NCBI GenBank assembly: GCA_038212445.1
Contig: JBBQUM010000007.1
Coordinates: 173,200-237,199, forward strand
DNA from: TMP-7 sp038212445
GTDB lineage: Bacteria; Acidobacteriota; Terriglobia; Bryobacterales; Bryobacteraceae
Direction of reading: 5' to 3'
DNA length: 64,000 bases
Of this stretch, positions 43,544 through 53,033 are shown piece after piece; position 1 is the first letter of the stretch; each line of letters begins with the position of its first letter. The notes beneath the pieces were generated by a model. It ran no database searches and was not told the DNA's origin. It worked only from the letters and a program-made list of their open reading frames with translations. The position numbers were made by a program, and so were the translations under genes.

Positions 43544-44416
43544 GTGAACGACCAAAACGAAATTAACCGCACCGAAATCACTGCCCACCGTGCACCCTCC
43601 GGGCTGGTGAGCAAGATCCTGCTGGGAGGCGTCTTGGTGGCCGCAATGGGTGGCTGGTGGTATCAGAGCACTCAGGTAAACTCGGTTCGTCACGAACTGG
43701 CCGACACACAACAAAAAATGGACCAGCTTCGCGGACAGATGGATACAAGCGTCGCTATGGCGAAAGCCGAAGTGAACGAGTCTGTTTCGAAGATGAACGA
43801 GCAGGTCACCAAGGCTCAGCAGGAATCGCAAGCGTCAGCCGCGCGTGCCACGGTCTTAGCCCGTCAACAGGCGGCAGGCGTAATGAAGACGCTGGGCGCA
43901 AAGAATGAAGCGCTCGTCGCCCAAATGGACCAATTCAAGAGAGAGACCACGGATCAGTCCACGAAAGTAGACGAGACGCTGACAGGAATCAAGGGCGATG
44001 TCGGCAGCGTTAAGGGCGAACTGGATCAGACCATTTCCGACCTCAAGCGCACCAATGGCGACATGGGCGTGATGAGCGGTCTCATTGCGACCAATGCCGG
44101 TGAACTGCAGGCTCTGAAGCAGCTAGGCGAGCGCGACTACATTGAGTTCTCGCTCACCCGCAAGGATCAACCGCAGAAGGTAGGGACCGTACAGTTGACG
44201 CTCAAGAAAGCGGACGTCAAGCGCAACCGTTTCACCATCGACGTCATGGCTGACGATCGCCGCGTTGAGAAGAAAGACAAGAACGTCAACGAACCGATTC
44301 AGTTCTACACTTCGCACGCACGAATACCGTACGAGGTGGTAGTGAATCAGATTTCTAAGGACAAAGTGACCGGCTATCTGGCTGTTCCCAAGGTCAAGAT
44401 CATTGCACAACGTTAG
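43544..44416 (+). CDS. Membrane-anchored coiled-coil protein of unknown function
   Basis: 290 residues from GTG 43544 with AAGGAGG six bases upstream. One N-terminal helix (KILLGGVLVAAMGGWW, residues 24-39) anchors it. A long coiled coil rich in Gln, Glu, Lys and Thr follows (45-190), and a compact C-terminal domain (ERDYIEFSLTRKDQPQKVG to the end) has alternating strands. Family not recognised; it may act as a cell-envelope sensor or scaffold. A terminator follows the gene. Confidence 0.7.
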   Translation: MNDQNEINRTEITAHRAPSGLVSKILLGGVLVAAMGGWWYQSTQVNSVRHELADTQQKMDQLRGQMDTSVAMAKAEVNESVSKMNEQVTKAQQESQASAARATVLARQQAAGVMKTLGAKNEALVAQMDQFKRETTDQSTKVDETLTGIKGDVGSVKGELDQTISDLKRTNGDMGVMSGLIATNAGELQALKQLGERDYIEFSLTRKDQPQKVGTVQLTLKKADVKRNRFTIDVMADDRRVEKKDKNVNEPIQFYTSHARIPYEVVVNQISKDKVTGYLAVPKVKIIAQR

Positions 44417-44448
44417 TTTATTTGGGAAAAACCTCCAATAGTACACAG

Positions 44449-44493
44449 CCCGCGGGCGCCAGGGACACTCCCCAGCCCCGCGGGATTTTTTTG
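44449..44493 (+). terminator. Rho-independent terminator
   Basis: Perfect 8-bp stem CCCGCGGG (44449-44456 and 44477-44484) followed directly by ATTTTTTTG. It ends the transcript of the coiled-coil gene; the opposite strand lacks a T-tract, so it is one-directional. Confidence 0.8.
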
Positions 44494-44494
44494 T

Positions 44495-45091
44495 TTACTG
44501 GATCGAGCTTAGGAGTGAATTAGCGAGCGTCTCGGCACGTCGTGCGAGTTGAGCCGCGTTGGACGGATCGGTTCCTTTGGCATCGTCAGCCTGTTTGAGG
44601 AACGACCGTACCCGGTTCGCCATATCCAGCTGATCGCGGTTAAGCGAATGCCCTGCCGCCTGGTTCAGGGCGCGGCGGGCTGCTTGAGCGCTTTGCTCAC
44701 AAGCGTGCAGAAGACGCGCCTGCTGATCAACGGTGAGCAGTTCCCCAAAGGCCGGCGGGGCGGCGGCCGGCTGAGGCGGCGGTACGGTCGCAGGTTGAGT
44801 GGGACGCGGCCGGGGGGAACGAGGCGGCGCCGGTGTGGGCTGTTGGACTTGGACGGGCGGCTGCGTGACAGGAATTTGGACTGACTCGGGCGGCGCCGGC
44901 GGCGGCGGTTCTGGCTGCGCATGAGCCGGCTGCGGCGTTGCAGTCTCGACTGGCGCCGGGGCGGTGTTTAGGGGGGCGGGAGCAGTGGATACCGGCGCAA
45001 TCGGAGTCTTGGCCTTGCGGAACAAGCATCCTGACGACCCCAGGGTGGAGGCCGCGAGAATCGCCGATACAACTATGGGACGTAGGGTCAT
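44495..45091 (-). CDS. Proline-rich lipoprotein
   Basis: 198 residues. The signal peptide ends in lipobox LGSSGC with Cys22, so the mature protein is lipid-anchored. Residues 30-120 are a Pro/Ala/Gln-rich spacer, and residues 120-198 form a charged helical domain (LTVDQQARLLHACEQSAQAA, AGHSLNRDQLDMANRVRSF). Its start overlaps the histidine kinase stop as ATGA, so it is third in a regulator-kinase-lipoprotein operon. Confidence 0.8.
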   Translation of the reverse strand: MTLRPIVVSAILAASTLGSSGCLFRKAKTPIAPVSTAPAPLNTAPAPVETATPQPAHAQPEPPPPAPPESVQIPVTQPPVQVQQPTPAPPRSPRPRPTQPATVPPPQPAAAPPAFGELLTVDQQARLLHACEQSAQAARRALNQAAGHSLNRDQLDMANRVRSFLKQADDAKGTDPSNAAQLARRAETLANSLLSSIQ

Positions 45092-46869
45092 GATCGCACG
45101 AACGCAGGAAAGGTCAGGTCGAAACGGGCGCCTTTGCCCGGCTCGCTGTCCACTTCAATGTTACCCCCATGAAGCTGGACGGCTCTATAGACCATTGCCA
45201 ATCCGATACCAGAACCATTCTTCTTGGTCGTAAAGTATAGCTGGAAGATCTTAGCCCGCTGTTGCTCAGTCATCCCTGAACCGGTATCCGCGACTCGCAA
45301 TTGTACTTCGCGACCACTCCGGTTAGAGACGGCGAAGGCCAGGGTACCTCCCTCCGGCATTGCATCAAAAGCGTTTACGGCCAAATTCATCAACGCCTGC
45401 CTGAGGATGTCAGGATCGCCCCACACATGCGCGTGATCCCCTTCGGGCTCCCAACGAACGATGATTGACCGGCGTTGAGCGTCGGGCCGGATGAGGGAGG
45501 TGACCTCGTCCACTAGTCCTGTGAGGTCCACTTCCTCTTGAGCCAGTTCCACGGGCCGGGTGAAATCGAGGAAGGTACGGACAACACGGTCGAGCCGGAG
45601 CACTTCCTCATTGATAATCCGAATCTCCTCCTGCGCCTCTTCTGACTCAGCACCGGCGGTGGATTCGAGCAACGCCAAGCGCGTGGCAATCGAGTTTAAA
45701 GGATTCTTGATCTCGTGAGCCACTCCGCCGGTCAAGCGGTTAATGGAATCGAGTCTCGAGAGCAGGTCGAATTTGGATTCCAGTTCGCGGCGGCCCTCTG
45801 GGTCCCGCAGCCGTACAAGCACGTGAGAATCAGCAAACCGGTCTACCTGCGCGAGCAGGGGTGTCAATCCGGTAGGGCCGGGCCACTCGATCAATTTCTC
45901 GCTATGGCTGTCGCCGCCCGTCAACAGCGTCTCGAGCGGGGTACCGCCGGCTTTAAAGTCTTCCGCCGCACAGCCAAGCAGGCGCTGCGAGGCGCCGCTC
46001 GAGAGGATCAGTTGACCCTTTTCATCGAAGAGAAGGATCCCTTCCTCAAGCCGCTCAAGGGCAGCACTGACACCTGTCCGGAAGCCTGCCGCACTTCGGG
46101 CGGAATCGCGAAGTTCCGCGCCCAGCAGACTCAGCTTGGATTGCACAGCGGCGAATTCGGGAGAGGAGTTCGGAACCGTAACGGGAACGGCTTCGCCTTT
46201 GCGGATGAGGTCGATGTCCTGCTCGATCCTGCGCAGGTCGCGTGAAACGAAGCCGGCGAGCAGCGAAACAAACAGCAGGGAAACCGCCAAGGTGATCAGG
46301 CTCGCGACGCCGATCCATTGCAGTCCGCCGTGGATCAGATCATTGACCAATGCCATCGATACCAGTACCTGGATCTTGAAGATGGGCGTTGGCTCATCCA
46401 GCCGTCCGATGGGGATCTGAAGCTCGTAGTCCTGACTCTGGTTGCGCACCCGGCGCAGACGGTCGATGGGCCCCAGTGCCAGCAGTCCGTATAGCGATGG
46501 CCTGGGCCGCATCTCAGTGCCGGCAATGGACTGCGTCGAAGAAAGCAGAATCTTGTTGTCGGCGCCGGCCACGGAAATTTCCACCAGCGAGGGCGCTTGA
46601 GCCACGCTGTTCACCAGATAGTTAGCCAGTCGCTGATCGCCGGCGATGGCTTCCACCCACTTTTCGCGAGTGGCCGCACCGCTGCGTGAGGCTTCTTCCA
46701 GGCGAATCAGCAGCACTTCCTTGGTTTGTTGCAGCGCCAGTTGAGCGAGATGCCGCGAGTTCTGCAGGTTTGACGCCACCAGGTTGTTCAACAGCAATGC
46801 TGAGAACGCCCCCACCAGGAGAAATACCGCAGGCACCGTGAGCAGCAGGATTTTGGTCCGCGTGGACAT
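45088..46869 (-). CDS. Sensor histidine kinase (NtrB/AtoS/ZraS type)
   Basis: 593 residues. Helices at 7-29 and 186-208 enclose a periplasmic sensor of about 155 residues. A HAMP-like linker and a PAS-type segment (270-310, LEEGILLFDEKGQLILSS) lead to the dimerisation helix with phospho-His385 (GGVAHEIKNPLNS). The ATP-binding domain has N box LMNLAVNAFDAMPEGG, VADTGSGM and GSGIGLAMV. It shares a TAATG junction with the response regulator gene. Confidence 0.9.
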   Translation of the reverse strand: MSTRTKILLLTVPAVFLLVGAFSALLLNNLVASNLQNSRHLAQLALQQTKEVLLIRLEEASRSGAATREKWVEAIAGDQRLANYLVNSVAQAPSLVEISVAGADNKILLSSTQSIAGTEMRPRPSLYGLLALGPIDRLRRVRNQSQDYELQIPIGRLDEPTPIFKIQVLVSMALVNDLIHGGLQWIGVASLITLAVSLLFVSLLAGFVSRDLRRIEQDIDLIRKGEAVPVTVPNSSPEFAAVQSKLSLLGAELRDSARSAAGFRTGVSAALERLEEGILLFDEKGQLILSSGASQRLLGCAAEDFKAGGTPLETLLTGGDSHSEKLIEWPGPTGLTPLLAQVDRFADSHVLVRLRDPEGRRELESKFDLLSRLDSINRLTGGVAHEIKNPLNSIATRLALLESTAGAESEEAQEEIRIINEEVLRLDRVVRTFLDFTRPVELAQEEVDLTGLVDEVTSLIRPDAQRRSIIVRWEPEGDHAHVWGDPDILRQALMNLAVNAFDAMPEGGTLAFAVSNRSGREVQLRVADTGSGMTEQQRAKIFQLYFTTKKNGSGIGLAMVYRAVQLHGGNIEVDSEPGKGARFDLTFPAFVRS

Positions 46870-48266
46870 TACTCTACCGGTTCGGCTCCATATTCCTTGA
46901 GCTTGTTGTAGAGAGTCTTCTGGTTGATCCCGAGAATATCGGCGGTGCGCGTGCGGTTCTGATGCGTGAACGCCATGGTGATTTCGATCATTTCGCGTTC
47001 CACCTGTTCGAGCGTTACCCCGGCATGGAAGGTCGCCGAGGGCACAGGTCCAAGAGCGCGTTTCACGGGCTCGGCTGTCGTGGCGAGGATAGACGGCGGT
47101 AAGTGATCGAGCCGGATTTCGCCCGCGCCCGCCAGAACCACGGCGCGCTCCAGGACGTTGCGCAATTCACGGACATTGCCAGGCCAGTTATGGCGCTTGA
47201 GAGCCTGAATGACAGCGGGGTCGAGTCCCGCGATTTTGATGTTGTGCTTCAAGGCTAGTTCGTCGAGCATGGCGTCAGCGAGCGCCGCGATATCTTCCAT
47301 GCGGTCCCGCAACGGCGGCAGGGTGACGGTGAGCACGCTCAGGCGATAGAACAGATCCTCGCGAAACTTCCCTTCCGCGGCCATGTGCTCGAGATTGCGG
47401 TTGGTGGCAGCCAGGAGGCGTACGTCGACTTGTATCTCGCGTGGAGCGCCAAGGCGCCGCACCTTATGATCCTCGAGTACGCGCAAAAGCTTCGATTGCA
47501 GAAGCGGCGGCATGTCGCCGATTTCGTCCAGCAGCAGAGTGCCGCCATCGGCAAGTTCAAAGCATCCCTGCCGCGCACTGAGCGCACCGGTGAACGCTCC
47601 TTTCTCGTGTCCGAACAATTCGCTCTCGATCAGCGATTCGGGCAAAGCGGCGCAATTCATTGCGACAAACGGACCGCCGGAGCGTGGACTCAAGTTGTGG
47701 ACCAGGCGCGCCACCACCTCTTTGCCGGTCCCGCTTTCGCCTCGGATGAGAATGTTGGCGGGAGAGGGCGCTGCCTGACGCAGCAGGAAGAACACTTCCT
47801 GCATCGGCTTGCTGTTGCCGATGAGGTTGCCGAGCACACCGCGGTTGCTCAACTGACGTTCGAGGCGTTCCTTATCTCCGGACAGCCGGTAGAGCGCGAC
47901 GGCACGGTCGAGCAGAACGCGGAAGGCGCGGGGGCGGAGCGGCTTTTCGACGAACCAAAAGGCTCCATGCTCGTGAACCGTTGTGAGCGCGGTCTCCATA
48001 TTGCCGAAGGCCGTGAGCATGATCACGGGCGGCGCACCGGGAATCTCGTTGATCCGGCGAAGTAGTTCGAGACCGTCCATTTCGGGCATCATGACGTCTG
48101 TCACGACGGCGTTCGGGTAGAACTCGGCCAACTTCTCCAGGGCCTCGACGCCGTTGCCGGCAGTCTCCACCTCGAAGCCCCACTTCTCCACCATGCGTGA
48201 AACGGCGGACCGCTGATTGGGTTCGTCGTCAACAATCAAGACGCGCTTGCGCGCACCGGAATCCAT
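46869..48266 (-). CDS. Sigma-54-dependent response regulator (NtrC family)
   Basis: 465 residues: receiver domain with phospho-Asp57 (VVTDVMMPEMDG), AAA+ domain with Walker A RGESGTGKEVVAR, the sigma-54 contact loop GAFTGA, Walker B LLLDEIGDM, and a Fis-type C-terminal helix-turn-helix (GINQKTLYNKLKEYG). It activates sigma-54 promoters on phosphorylation by the adjacent kinase. Candidate target in this window: the element at 43469. Confidence 0.93.
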   Translation of the reverse strand: MDSGARKRVLIVDDEPNQRSAVSRMVEKWGFEVETAGNGVEALEKLAEFYPNAVVTDVMMPEMDGLELLRRINEIPGAPPVIMLTAFGNMETALTTVHEHGAFWFVEKPLRPRAFRVLLDRAVALYRLSGDKERLERQLSNRGVLGNLIGNSKPMQEVFFLLRQAAPSPANILIRGESGTGKEVVARLVHNLSPRSGGPFVAMNCAALPESLIESELFGHEKGAFTGALSARQGCFELADGGTLLLDEIGDMPPLLQSKLLRVLEDHKVRRLGAPREIQVDVRLLAATNRNLEHMAAEGKFREDLFYRLSVLTVTLPPLRDRMEDIAALADAMLDELALKHNIKIAGLDPAVIQALKRHNWPGNVRELRNVLERAVVLAGAGEIRLDHLPPSILATTAEPVKRALGPVPSATFHAGVTLEQVEREMIEITMAFTHQNRTRTADILGINQKTLYNKLKEYGAEPVE

Positions 48267-48336
48267 GCCATCTCAATTATGCAGGAGAGCTTAAGGTTGG
48301 TGGAACCTCAGCTACAATCATGGGTGCATAAGTCGA

Positions 48337-49176
48337 ATGAGTGTCCTCGGTAAGATCATGCAGAAAGTGGAGAGTCGCGCGGTGGATCAGCCCGCGGATT
48401 TAGGCGAGTACATTCTCGAGTTTTCCTCGGCGACGGACGCACAGCGAGAGTACGCGGTGAAGCATTTGGGACGGCTGGCGCGAACCCTTCAATTGACGCC
48501 GCCGGGTGAGCGCAGTTCCTGCGTGCTCGAGATGGGCGCCTACATGCAGCTCACGCCGGCGCTCAAGCGAGTGCTGGGCTACGGGGAAGTCCGGGGTTGC
48601 TATCTGGGGCCACTTGGCCGCACTGATCGCAAGTCGGTGAAGTCGCTGGACGGTAAGTCGTTCTCCTGTGAAATCGATTTATTTAACGCAGAGAAGGATC
48701 GCTATCCGTATCCGGACGAGCGATTCGACACTGTGATCTGCTGTGAACTATTCGAGCATCTCTCGGACGATCCGATGCACCTGATGACCGAAGTGAACCG
48801 GATTCTCAAACCGGGCGGCCATCTGGTAATGAGTACGCCGAGCATCATCTCACTTCGTTCTGTTGCGGCAGTGCTGAAGGGCGGACATCCTGGGCTCTAC
48901 TCGCAATTCATGAAACCGCGGGAGGATCCCGAGCCGAGACATGCCCGCGAGTACGCTCCTTGGGAGATTCCGATGCTCTTCCAGGCATCGGGCCTGGAAG
49001 TTGAGGTGCTCGAGACCGGGCCTTACGGCCGTGACGAGCCGCCCGGGCTGGAATGGGTTGTCGATTTATTGAAGCAGCATGAACTGTCTACGGAACTACG
49101 CGGCGAGACCATCCACGCGGTGGGCCGGAAGACGGGACCAGTGATTGAGCGCTATCCCGGCTGGCTTTACGATTGA
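48337..49176 (+). CDS. SAM-dependent class I methyltransferase
   Basis: 279 residues. VLEMGAYMQLTP is the motif I-like strand, FDTVICCELFEHLSDDP is motif II/III, and EVNRILKPGGHLVMSTPS is the motif typical of UbiE/small-molecule methyltransferases. The substrate is probably a lipid-linked or polysaccharide intermediate, because it is coupled by a TTGA overlap to a GT-C membrane protein. Confidence 0.82.
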   Translation: MSVLGKIMQKVESRAVDQPADLGEYILEFSSATDAQREYAVKHLGRLARTLQLTPPGERSSCVLEMGAYMQLTPALKRVLGYGEVRGCYLGPLGRTDRKSVKSLDGKSFSCEIDLFNAEKDRYPYPDERFDTVICCELFEHLSDDPMHLMTEVNRILKPGGHLVMSTPSIISLRSVAAVLKGGHPGLYSQFMKPREDPEPRHAREYAPWEIPMLFQASGLEVEVLETGPYGRDEPPGLEWVVDLLKQHELSTELRGETIHAVGRKTGPVIERYPGWLYD

Positions 49177-51212
49177 TCAAACTACCGGCGATACTCGATG
49201 ACGCGAGGCCATCCCGCCTTCGCACAGCGGCGATCAGTGTTGTCCTGTTTGCGCTGAACGCTTACATCTGCCTGAACCTGTTTCGCACCGAATACACCTC
49301 GCACCTTGAGTCGATTGAGGCAGCGTACATCGGCATCAGCCGGTACATCATGGATCACGGACTCCATCTGGACTGGTTCGCTCCCTGGTACGTCGGAATT
49401 CCCTTCCAGAACACATACCCTCCGCTGCTGCATGTGCTGGTGGCGCTGGCGGCGCGTGTTTTTGGAATGTCGCCGGCGCTGTCTCATCACGCAGTGTCGG
49501 CGTTCTTTTACTGCATGGCGGCAGTCTTCGTGTATTGGATGGCGCAGCGGCTGTCGGGCAGTTGGCGTATGGGATTCGTGGTGGGAGCCGTCTTCTCGCT
49601 GTGGTGTCCATCGGCGTTGCTCTCCACCACCGCGCAGACCTGGACGGCTACGCCGTGGGGTCCGACGCGCTTCCTCGCCGTGATCCTGTTCGGGGACTCG
49701 CCGCACGTGACATCCATCGCTCTTGTGCCGCTCGCGATTCTGGCGTTGGACTGGGCACTCGAACTACGCACGCCGGTTCGCGTGTTTCTGGCGGCGCTGG
49801 CGTTGGCCGCCGTGGTGCTCACCAACTGGCTGGGAGCGTTTGCGCTGGCGATGGCCGTTGCGAGCTATCTGCTCGCACTGGTAACCGCGAGGCAACCCTG
49901 GATACGAGAGTCGGCATGGACAGCCGGTATTGGAGTGTTGGCGTATGCGATCGCGTTTCCGTGGATTCCGCCGTCGACGCTGAGCCGCATCAAACACAAC
50001 GCGCAGTACACCATCGGCAATTATCCAATCGGCATCCAGCAGGTGAAATATGCAGTCGCTCTCGCCGGGGTAACGGCATTCCTGCTTTGGTTGATGCGCC
50101 GGGAAAGTGCAGGGAAACTGACGGCGTTCGCTGTCTTCTTCTCGTTGTTCTCGTCGTCGATCATCGCTCTGTCAGAGCGCTTCGCTATCCTGCTGATGCC
50201 GCAGCCGCACCGCTATCACCACGAGATGGATCTGGGAATCGTCATTGCGACGGTGTGCCTGCTGTTTGTGATTCTCCGGCACCTGCGGCCCGAGTACGCG
50301 ATCTCCCTTTTTGTCATCCTGACTGTGCTGGGCGTGTTTCAAACGAGGTATGTCCGGCGTGAGGCTCGCCAGGTGGTTGGGGCCATCGACATGTCGAAGA
50401 CTCTCGAGTACGAATTCTCCATCTGGTTGCGTGACCACTTGAAGGAAGGGCGCGTTTTCATCAGCGGGTCGACGCAGTTTTGGCTCACGGTGTTTACCGA
50501 CACCCCGCAGGTTGGCGGCGGCTTTGGGCAAGGGATCGTCAATCCGCAAATCCCTGCTGTGCACTACGGCATTCCGTGGACCTTGAAGGACGGAGCCGAC
50601 ACTGCCATGTGGCTGCGGCTGTATGGCGCAACGGCCGTGGTGGTAGCGGGGCCGGGCAGCCGTGACGCTTACCCGCAAGTGTGGCGCGATCCGGCGAAGT
50701 TCGACGGCGTGCTGCCGGAGTTGTTTCGGGATGGTGGAGACGTGATCTACGCAGTCCCGATGCGGTCGGCGTCGCTGGCGCATGTGATCCGGAGCGAGCA
50801 CGTGGTGACGCGGGCGCCGGAGAATAATGTCGACTTTGCTCCAGTGCGTCCGCTGGCTGCTGCGCTTGAGGATCCGGCGCTGCCGGTGGCGTCGATGCAA
50901 TTCGATGGGCCAAGTCACGGGGTAATCCGGGCGAACCTGGCGGCGGACGAACTGCTGTTCGTGCAGGTGAGCTACCACAAGGGGTGGCACGCGTCGGTGA
51001 ATGGTGCGAACCGTCCGATCAAGGCAGACGGTCTGGGCTTTATGGTGGTGGATCCGCAGTGCGTCGGCGCATGCGAGGTACACCTTGACTACGACGGCGG
51101 ATTCGAGATGAAGTTCGCGCTATTGATGTCGGCGTCGGCGGTCCTGGGGGTGCTGGGCGCGTGGCCGTTGTACCGTCGCTTTCGCCCCGCGCCAGCAATA
51201 ATCCAGCAATAA
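49173..51212 (+). CDS. GT-C type membrane glycosyltransferase-like protein
   Basis: 679 residues starting at TTG 49173 (no better start in frame). At least nine hydrophobic helices fill residues 10-400. The first outer loop has DWFAPWYVGIPFQNTYPPLL, resembling the acidic loop of dolichyl/polyprenyl-phosphate-sugar dependent GT-C enzymes, though the acidic catalytic pair is not certain. Residues 400-650 form a soluble domain, then one final helix. The stop codon lies inside a palindromic repeat. Confidence 0.75.
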   Translation: MIKLPAILDDARPSRLRTAAISVVLFALNAYICLNLFRTEYTSHLESIEAAYIGISRYIMDHGLHLDWFAPWYVGIPFQNTYPPLLHVLVALAARVFGMSPALSHHAVSAFFYCMAAVFVYWMAQRLSGSWRMGFVVGAVFSLWCPSALLSTTAQTWTATPWGPTRFLAVILFGDSPHVTSIALVPLAILALDWALELRTPVRVFLAALALAAVVLTNWLGAFALAMAVASYLLALVTARQPWIRESAWTAGIGVLAYAIAFPWIPPSTLSRIKHNAQYTIGNYPIGIQQVKYAVALAGVTAFLLWLMRRESAGKLTAFAVFFSLFSSSIIALSERFAILLMPQPHRYHHEMDLGIVIATVCLLFVILRHLRPEYAISLFVILTVLGVFQTRYVRREARQVVGAIDMSKTLEYEFSIWLRDHLKEGRVFISGSTQFWLTVFTDTPQVGGGFGQGIVNPQIPAVHYGIPWTLKDGADTAMWLRLYGATAVVVAGPGSRDAYPQVWRDPAKFDGVLPELFRDGGDVIYAVPMRSASLAHVIRSEHVVTRAPENNVDFAPVRPLAAALEDPALPVASMQFDGPSHGVIRANLAADELLFVQVSYHKGWHASVNGANRPIKADGLGFMVVDPQCVGACEVHLDYDGGFEMKFALLMSASAVLGVLGAWPLYRRFRPAPAIIQQ

Positions 51213-51319
51213 AGGCGTCCGACCCCTTTATTGAACTGGAGGGTCTGGGCGCCTTTCTCCTTTCCTTGCTTCACGCCTCCAGCAATATTCAGCAATAAAG
51301 GCGTCGGACGCCTTTATTG
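51207..51319. repeat. Pair of 27-bp palindromic repeats in direct orientation
   Basis: Copy 1 (51207-51233) and copy 2 (51293-51319) share CAATAAAGGCGTC and its complement around one central base. Copy 2 is a perfect palindrome; copy 1 has one mismatch. Upstream bases CCAGCAATA..CAG are also shared, so about 40 bp are repeated. Copy 1 contains the TAA stop of the membrane protein gene. They could fold as REP-like hairpins; the T-tract after copy 2 is absent. Confidence 0.8.
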
Positions 51320-51359
51320 GGGAGTGTGGGCGGGGCGACTGCTGGTACGCTGGAGATTG

Positions 51360-52274
51360 ATGTCCGACCGCCTGGCGACTGACCTCTGCGGCATCCGGCT
51401 TCGTACTCCAATTCTTGCCGCCTCTGGCACTTTCGCCTACGGCGTCGAATTCGAATCTATCGTCGACCTCGACCAGATCGGCGGCATCGTTGTCAAAGGG
51501 CTCTCCCGCGAGCCCATGGACGGCAACCCGCCTCCGCGACTCTGGGAGACCGCATCCGGCATGATGAATTCCATCGGACTCCAGAACATCGGCGTCCGCG
51601 CTTTCGTCACCGACAAACTGCCCGCCCTGCGACGGCACAGCACCGCGATTTTCGCCAATGTGTTCGGCTACGATCCTGAGGACTACATCGAGGTCATCCG
51701 CGTGCTCGAGGACGCCGAAGGCATCGCCGGCTACGAACTCAACGTCTCCTGCCCGAACACCAAGCACGGCGGCATCTTCTTTTCGAGCGACCCGCTCCTG
51801 CTAAGCGACCTTGTGCGCGCTGTCCGCCGGCACACTCAACGCCCGCTGATCGTGAAGCTCTCGCCGAACGTCGCGAGCATCAAAGCCGTCGCTGTCGCAG
51901 CTGAGGAATCGGGCGCGGACGCAGTGTCTTTGGTAAATACCTTCGTCTCACTGGCGATTGACCCCCGCACGAGGCGGTCGCGCATCGGCGCGGGATTTGG
52001 AGGACTGTCGGGCCCAGCGATCAAGCCCATCGCTTTGCGCATGGTTTACGAGGCGGCGCAGGCGGTACAGATTCCGGTGGTGGGCCTCGGCGGCATCTCC
52101 AAGGGGACCGACGTTGCGGAGTTCATGATCGCCGGCGCCACCGCCGTCCAGGTGGGAACGGCGAGCTTCTGGGATCCGGCGTCGCTCCAGCGAATCACCC
52201 GGGAATTCGAAGAATTTCTGAATCAGGAAAACATACAGCGGGCGACCGATTTGATCGGCACCTTGAAGCTATAG
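51360..52274 (+). CDS. pyrD: Dihydroorotate dehydrogenase, class 1B-type catalytic subunit
   Basis: 304 residues from ATG 51360 (GGAG five bases upstream). FMN barrel with PILAASGTFAYG, the class 1 active-site Cys131 (ELNVSCPNTKHGG), and C-terminal GLGGISKGTDVAEFMIAGA. It oxidises dihydroorotate to orotate in pyrimidine synthesis. Class 1B enzymes work with an NAD-linked PyrK partner, not present here. ridA follows 13 bp downstream. Confidence 0.92.
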   Translation: MSDRLATDLCGIRLRTPILAASGTFAYGVEFESIVDLDQIGGIVVKGLSREPMDGNPPPRLWETASGMMNSIGLQNIGVRAFVTDKLPALRRHSTAIFANVFGYDPEDYIEVIRVLEDAEGIAGYELNVSCPNTKHGGIFFSSDPLLLSDLVRAVRRHTQRPLIVKLSPNVASIKAVAVAAEESGADAVSLVNTFVSLAIDPRTRRSRIGAGFGGLSGPAIKPIALRMVYEAAQAVQIPVVGLGGISKGTDVAEFMIAGATAVQVGTASFWDPASLQRITREFEEFLNQENIQRATDLIGTLKL

Positions 52275-52287
52275 GAGAATCATCAGC

Positions 52288-52668
52288 GTGAAGAAGATTA
52301 TCGCAACCGACGCGGCGCCGAAAGCGATCGGGCCATATTCGCAAGCCGTCGTGCATAACGGCCTGGCATTTCTGAGTGGACAGATCCCGCTCGACCCCGC
52401 CACCGGACAGCTCATTGAGGGCGGCATTGAAGAGCAGACGGTCCGCGTGATCGAGAACGTGAAGGCAGTTCTGGCGGCGTGCGGATCGTCGCTCGACAAG
52501 GTGCTCAAGACCACGGTCTTCGTGAAAGACATGGGCGAGTTCGCCAAGATGAACGAGGTCTACACGAAGTATTTCGGAGAGAATCCGCCGGCACGATCGA
52601 CGGTGGAAGCAGCGCGCTTGCCGCGGGACGTACGAGTGGAAATCGACTGCATCGCCATCGCCGGCTAG
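52288..52668 (+). CDS. ridA: RidA family reactive intermediate deaminase
   Basis: 126 residues: KAIGPYSQAVVHNGLAFLSG, the Arg in LPRDVRVEIDCIA, and the family-typical ENVKAVLAACGSSLDKVLKT. It hydrolyses reactive enamine/imine intermediates of amino-acid metabolism. It overlaps the convergent minus gene by 4 bp. Confidence 0.93.
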   Translation: MKKIIATDAAPKAIGPYSQAVVHNGLAFLSGQIPLDPATGQLIEGGIEEQTVRVIENVKAVLAACGSSLDKVLKTTVFVKDMGEFAKMNEVYTKYFGENPPARSTVEAARLPRDVRVEIDCIAIAG

Positions 52669-53033
52669 TGGGCGCTGTACTGCGGTTGGGGCGGCTTGAG
52701 CTGGATCTCGAGGGTTTTCTCGTCCTGATCCACTTCAAACGTCCCGCCGTAGGTCTGGTAGCCTTTGGCGATTACCTGAATCAGAATCTTGCCCTGTGGG
52801 ATCTCGGGAATCTTCGCGATGCCCTCCTGGCTGGTGGCGGTCTCCCATTGGGTCCGGATTTTCTTCCCGAGTTTGACTACCGAACGGCCTTCGACAAAGC
52901 GCACGATCACGCTGGCGCGATCCACCGGCTTGCCCATGTCGTTCGTTACCTTGACTCGAAGCTTGGTCATGTCAACCGCCAAGGCCGGTAATGCCAGCAG
53001 CCCTGCGATGACGAGCGTGATCACCCGTGTCAT
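52665..53033 (-). CDS. Exported Ig-like/carboxypeptidase-regulatory-like small protein
   Basis: 122 residues with signal peptide RVITLVIAGLLALPALA and a single beta domain (TKLRVKVTNDMGKPVDRASV, KIPEIPQGKILIQVIAKGYQ). This resembles the CarboxypepD_reg-like fold common in Acidobacteriota. The start overlaps the preceding DCC-family gene as ATGA. Function unknown. Confidence 0.75.
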   Translation of the reverse strand: MTRVITLVIAGLLALPALAVDMTKLRVKVTNDMGKPVDRASVIVRFVEGRSVVKLGKKIRTQWETATSQEGIAKIPEIPQGKILIQVIAKGYQTYGGTFEVDQDEKTLEIQLKPPQPQYSAH

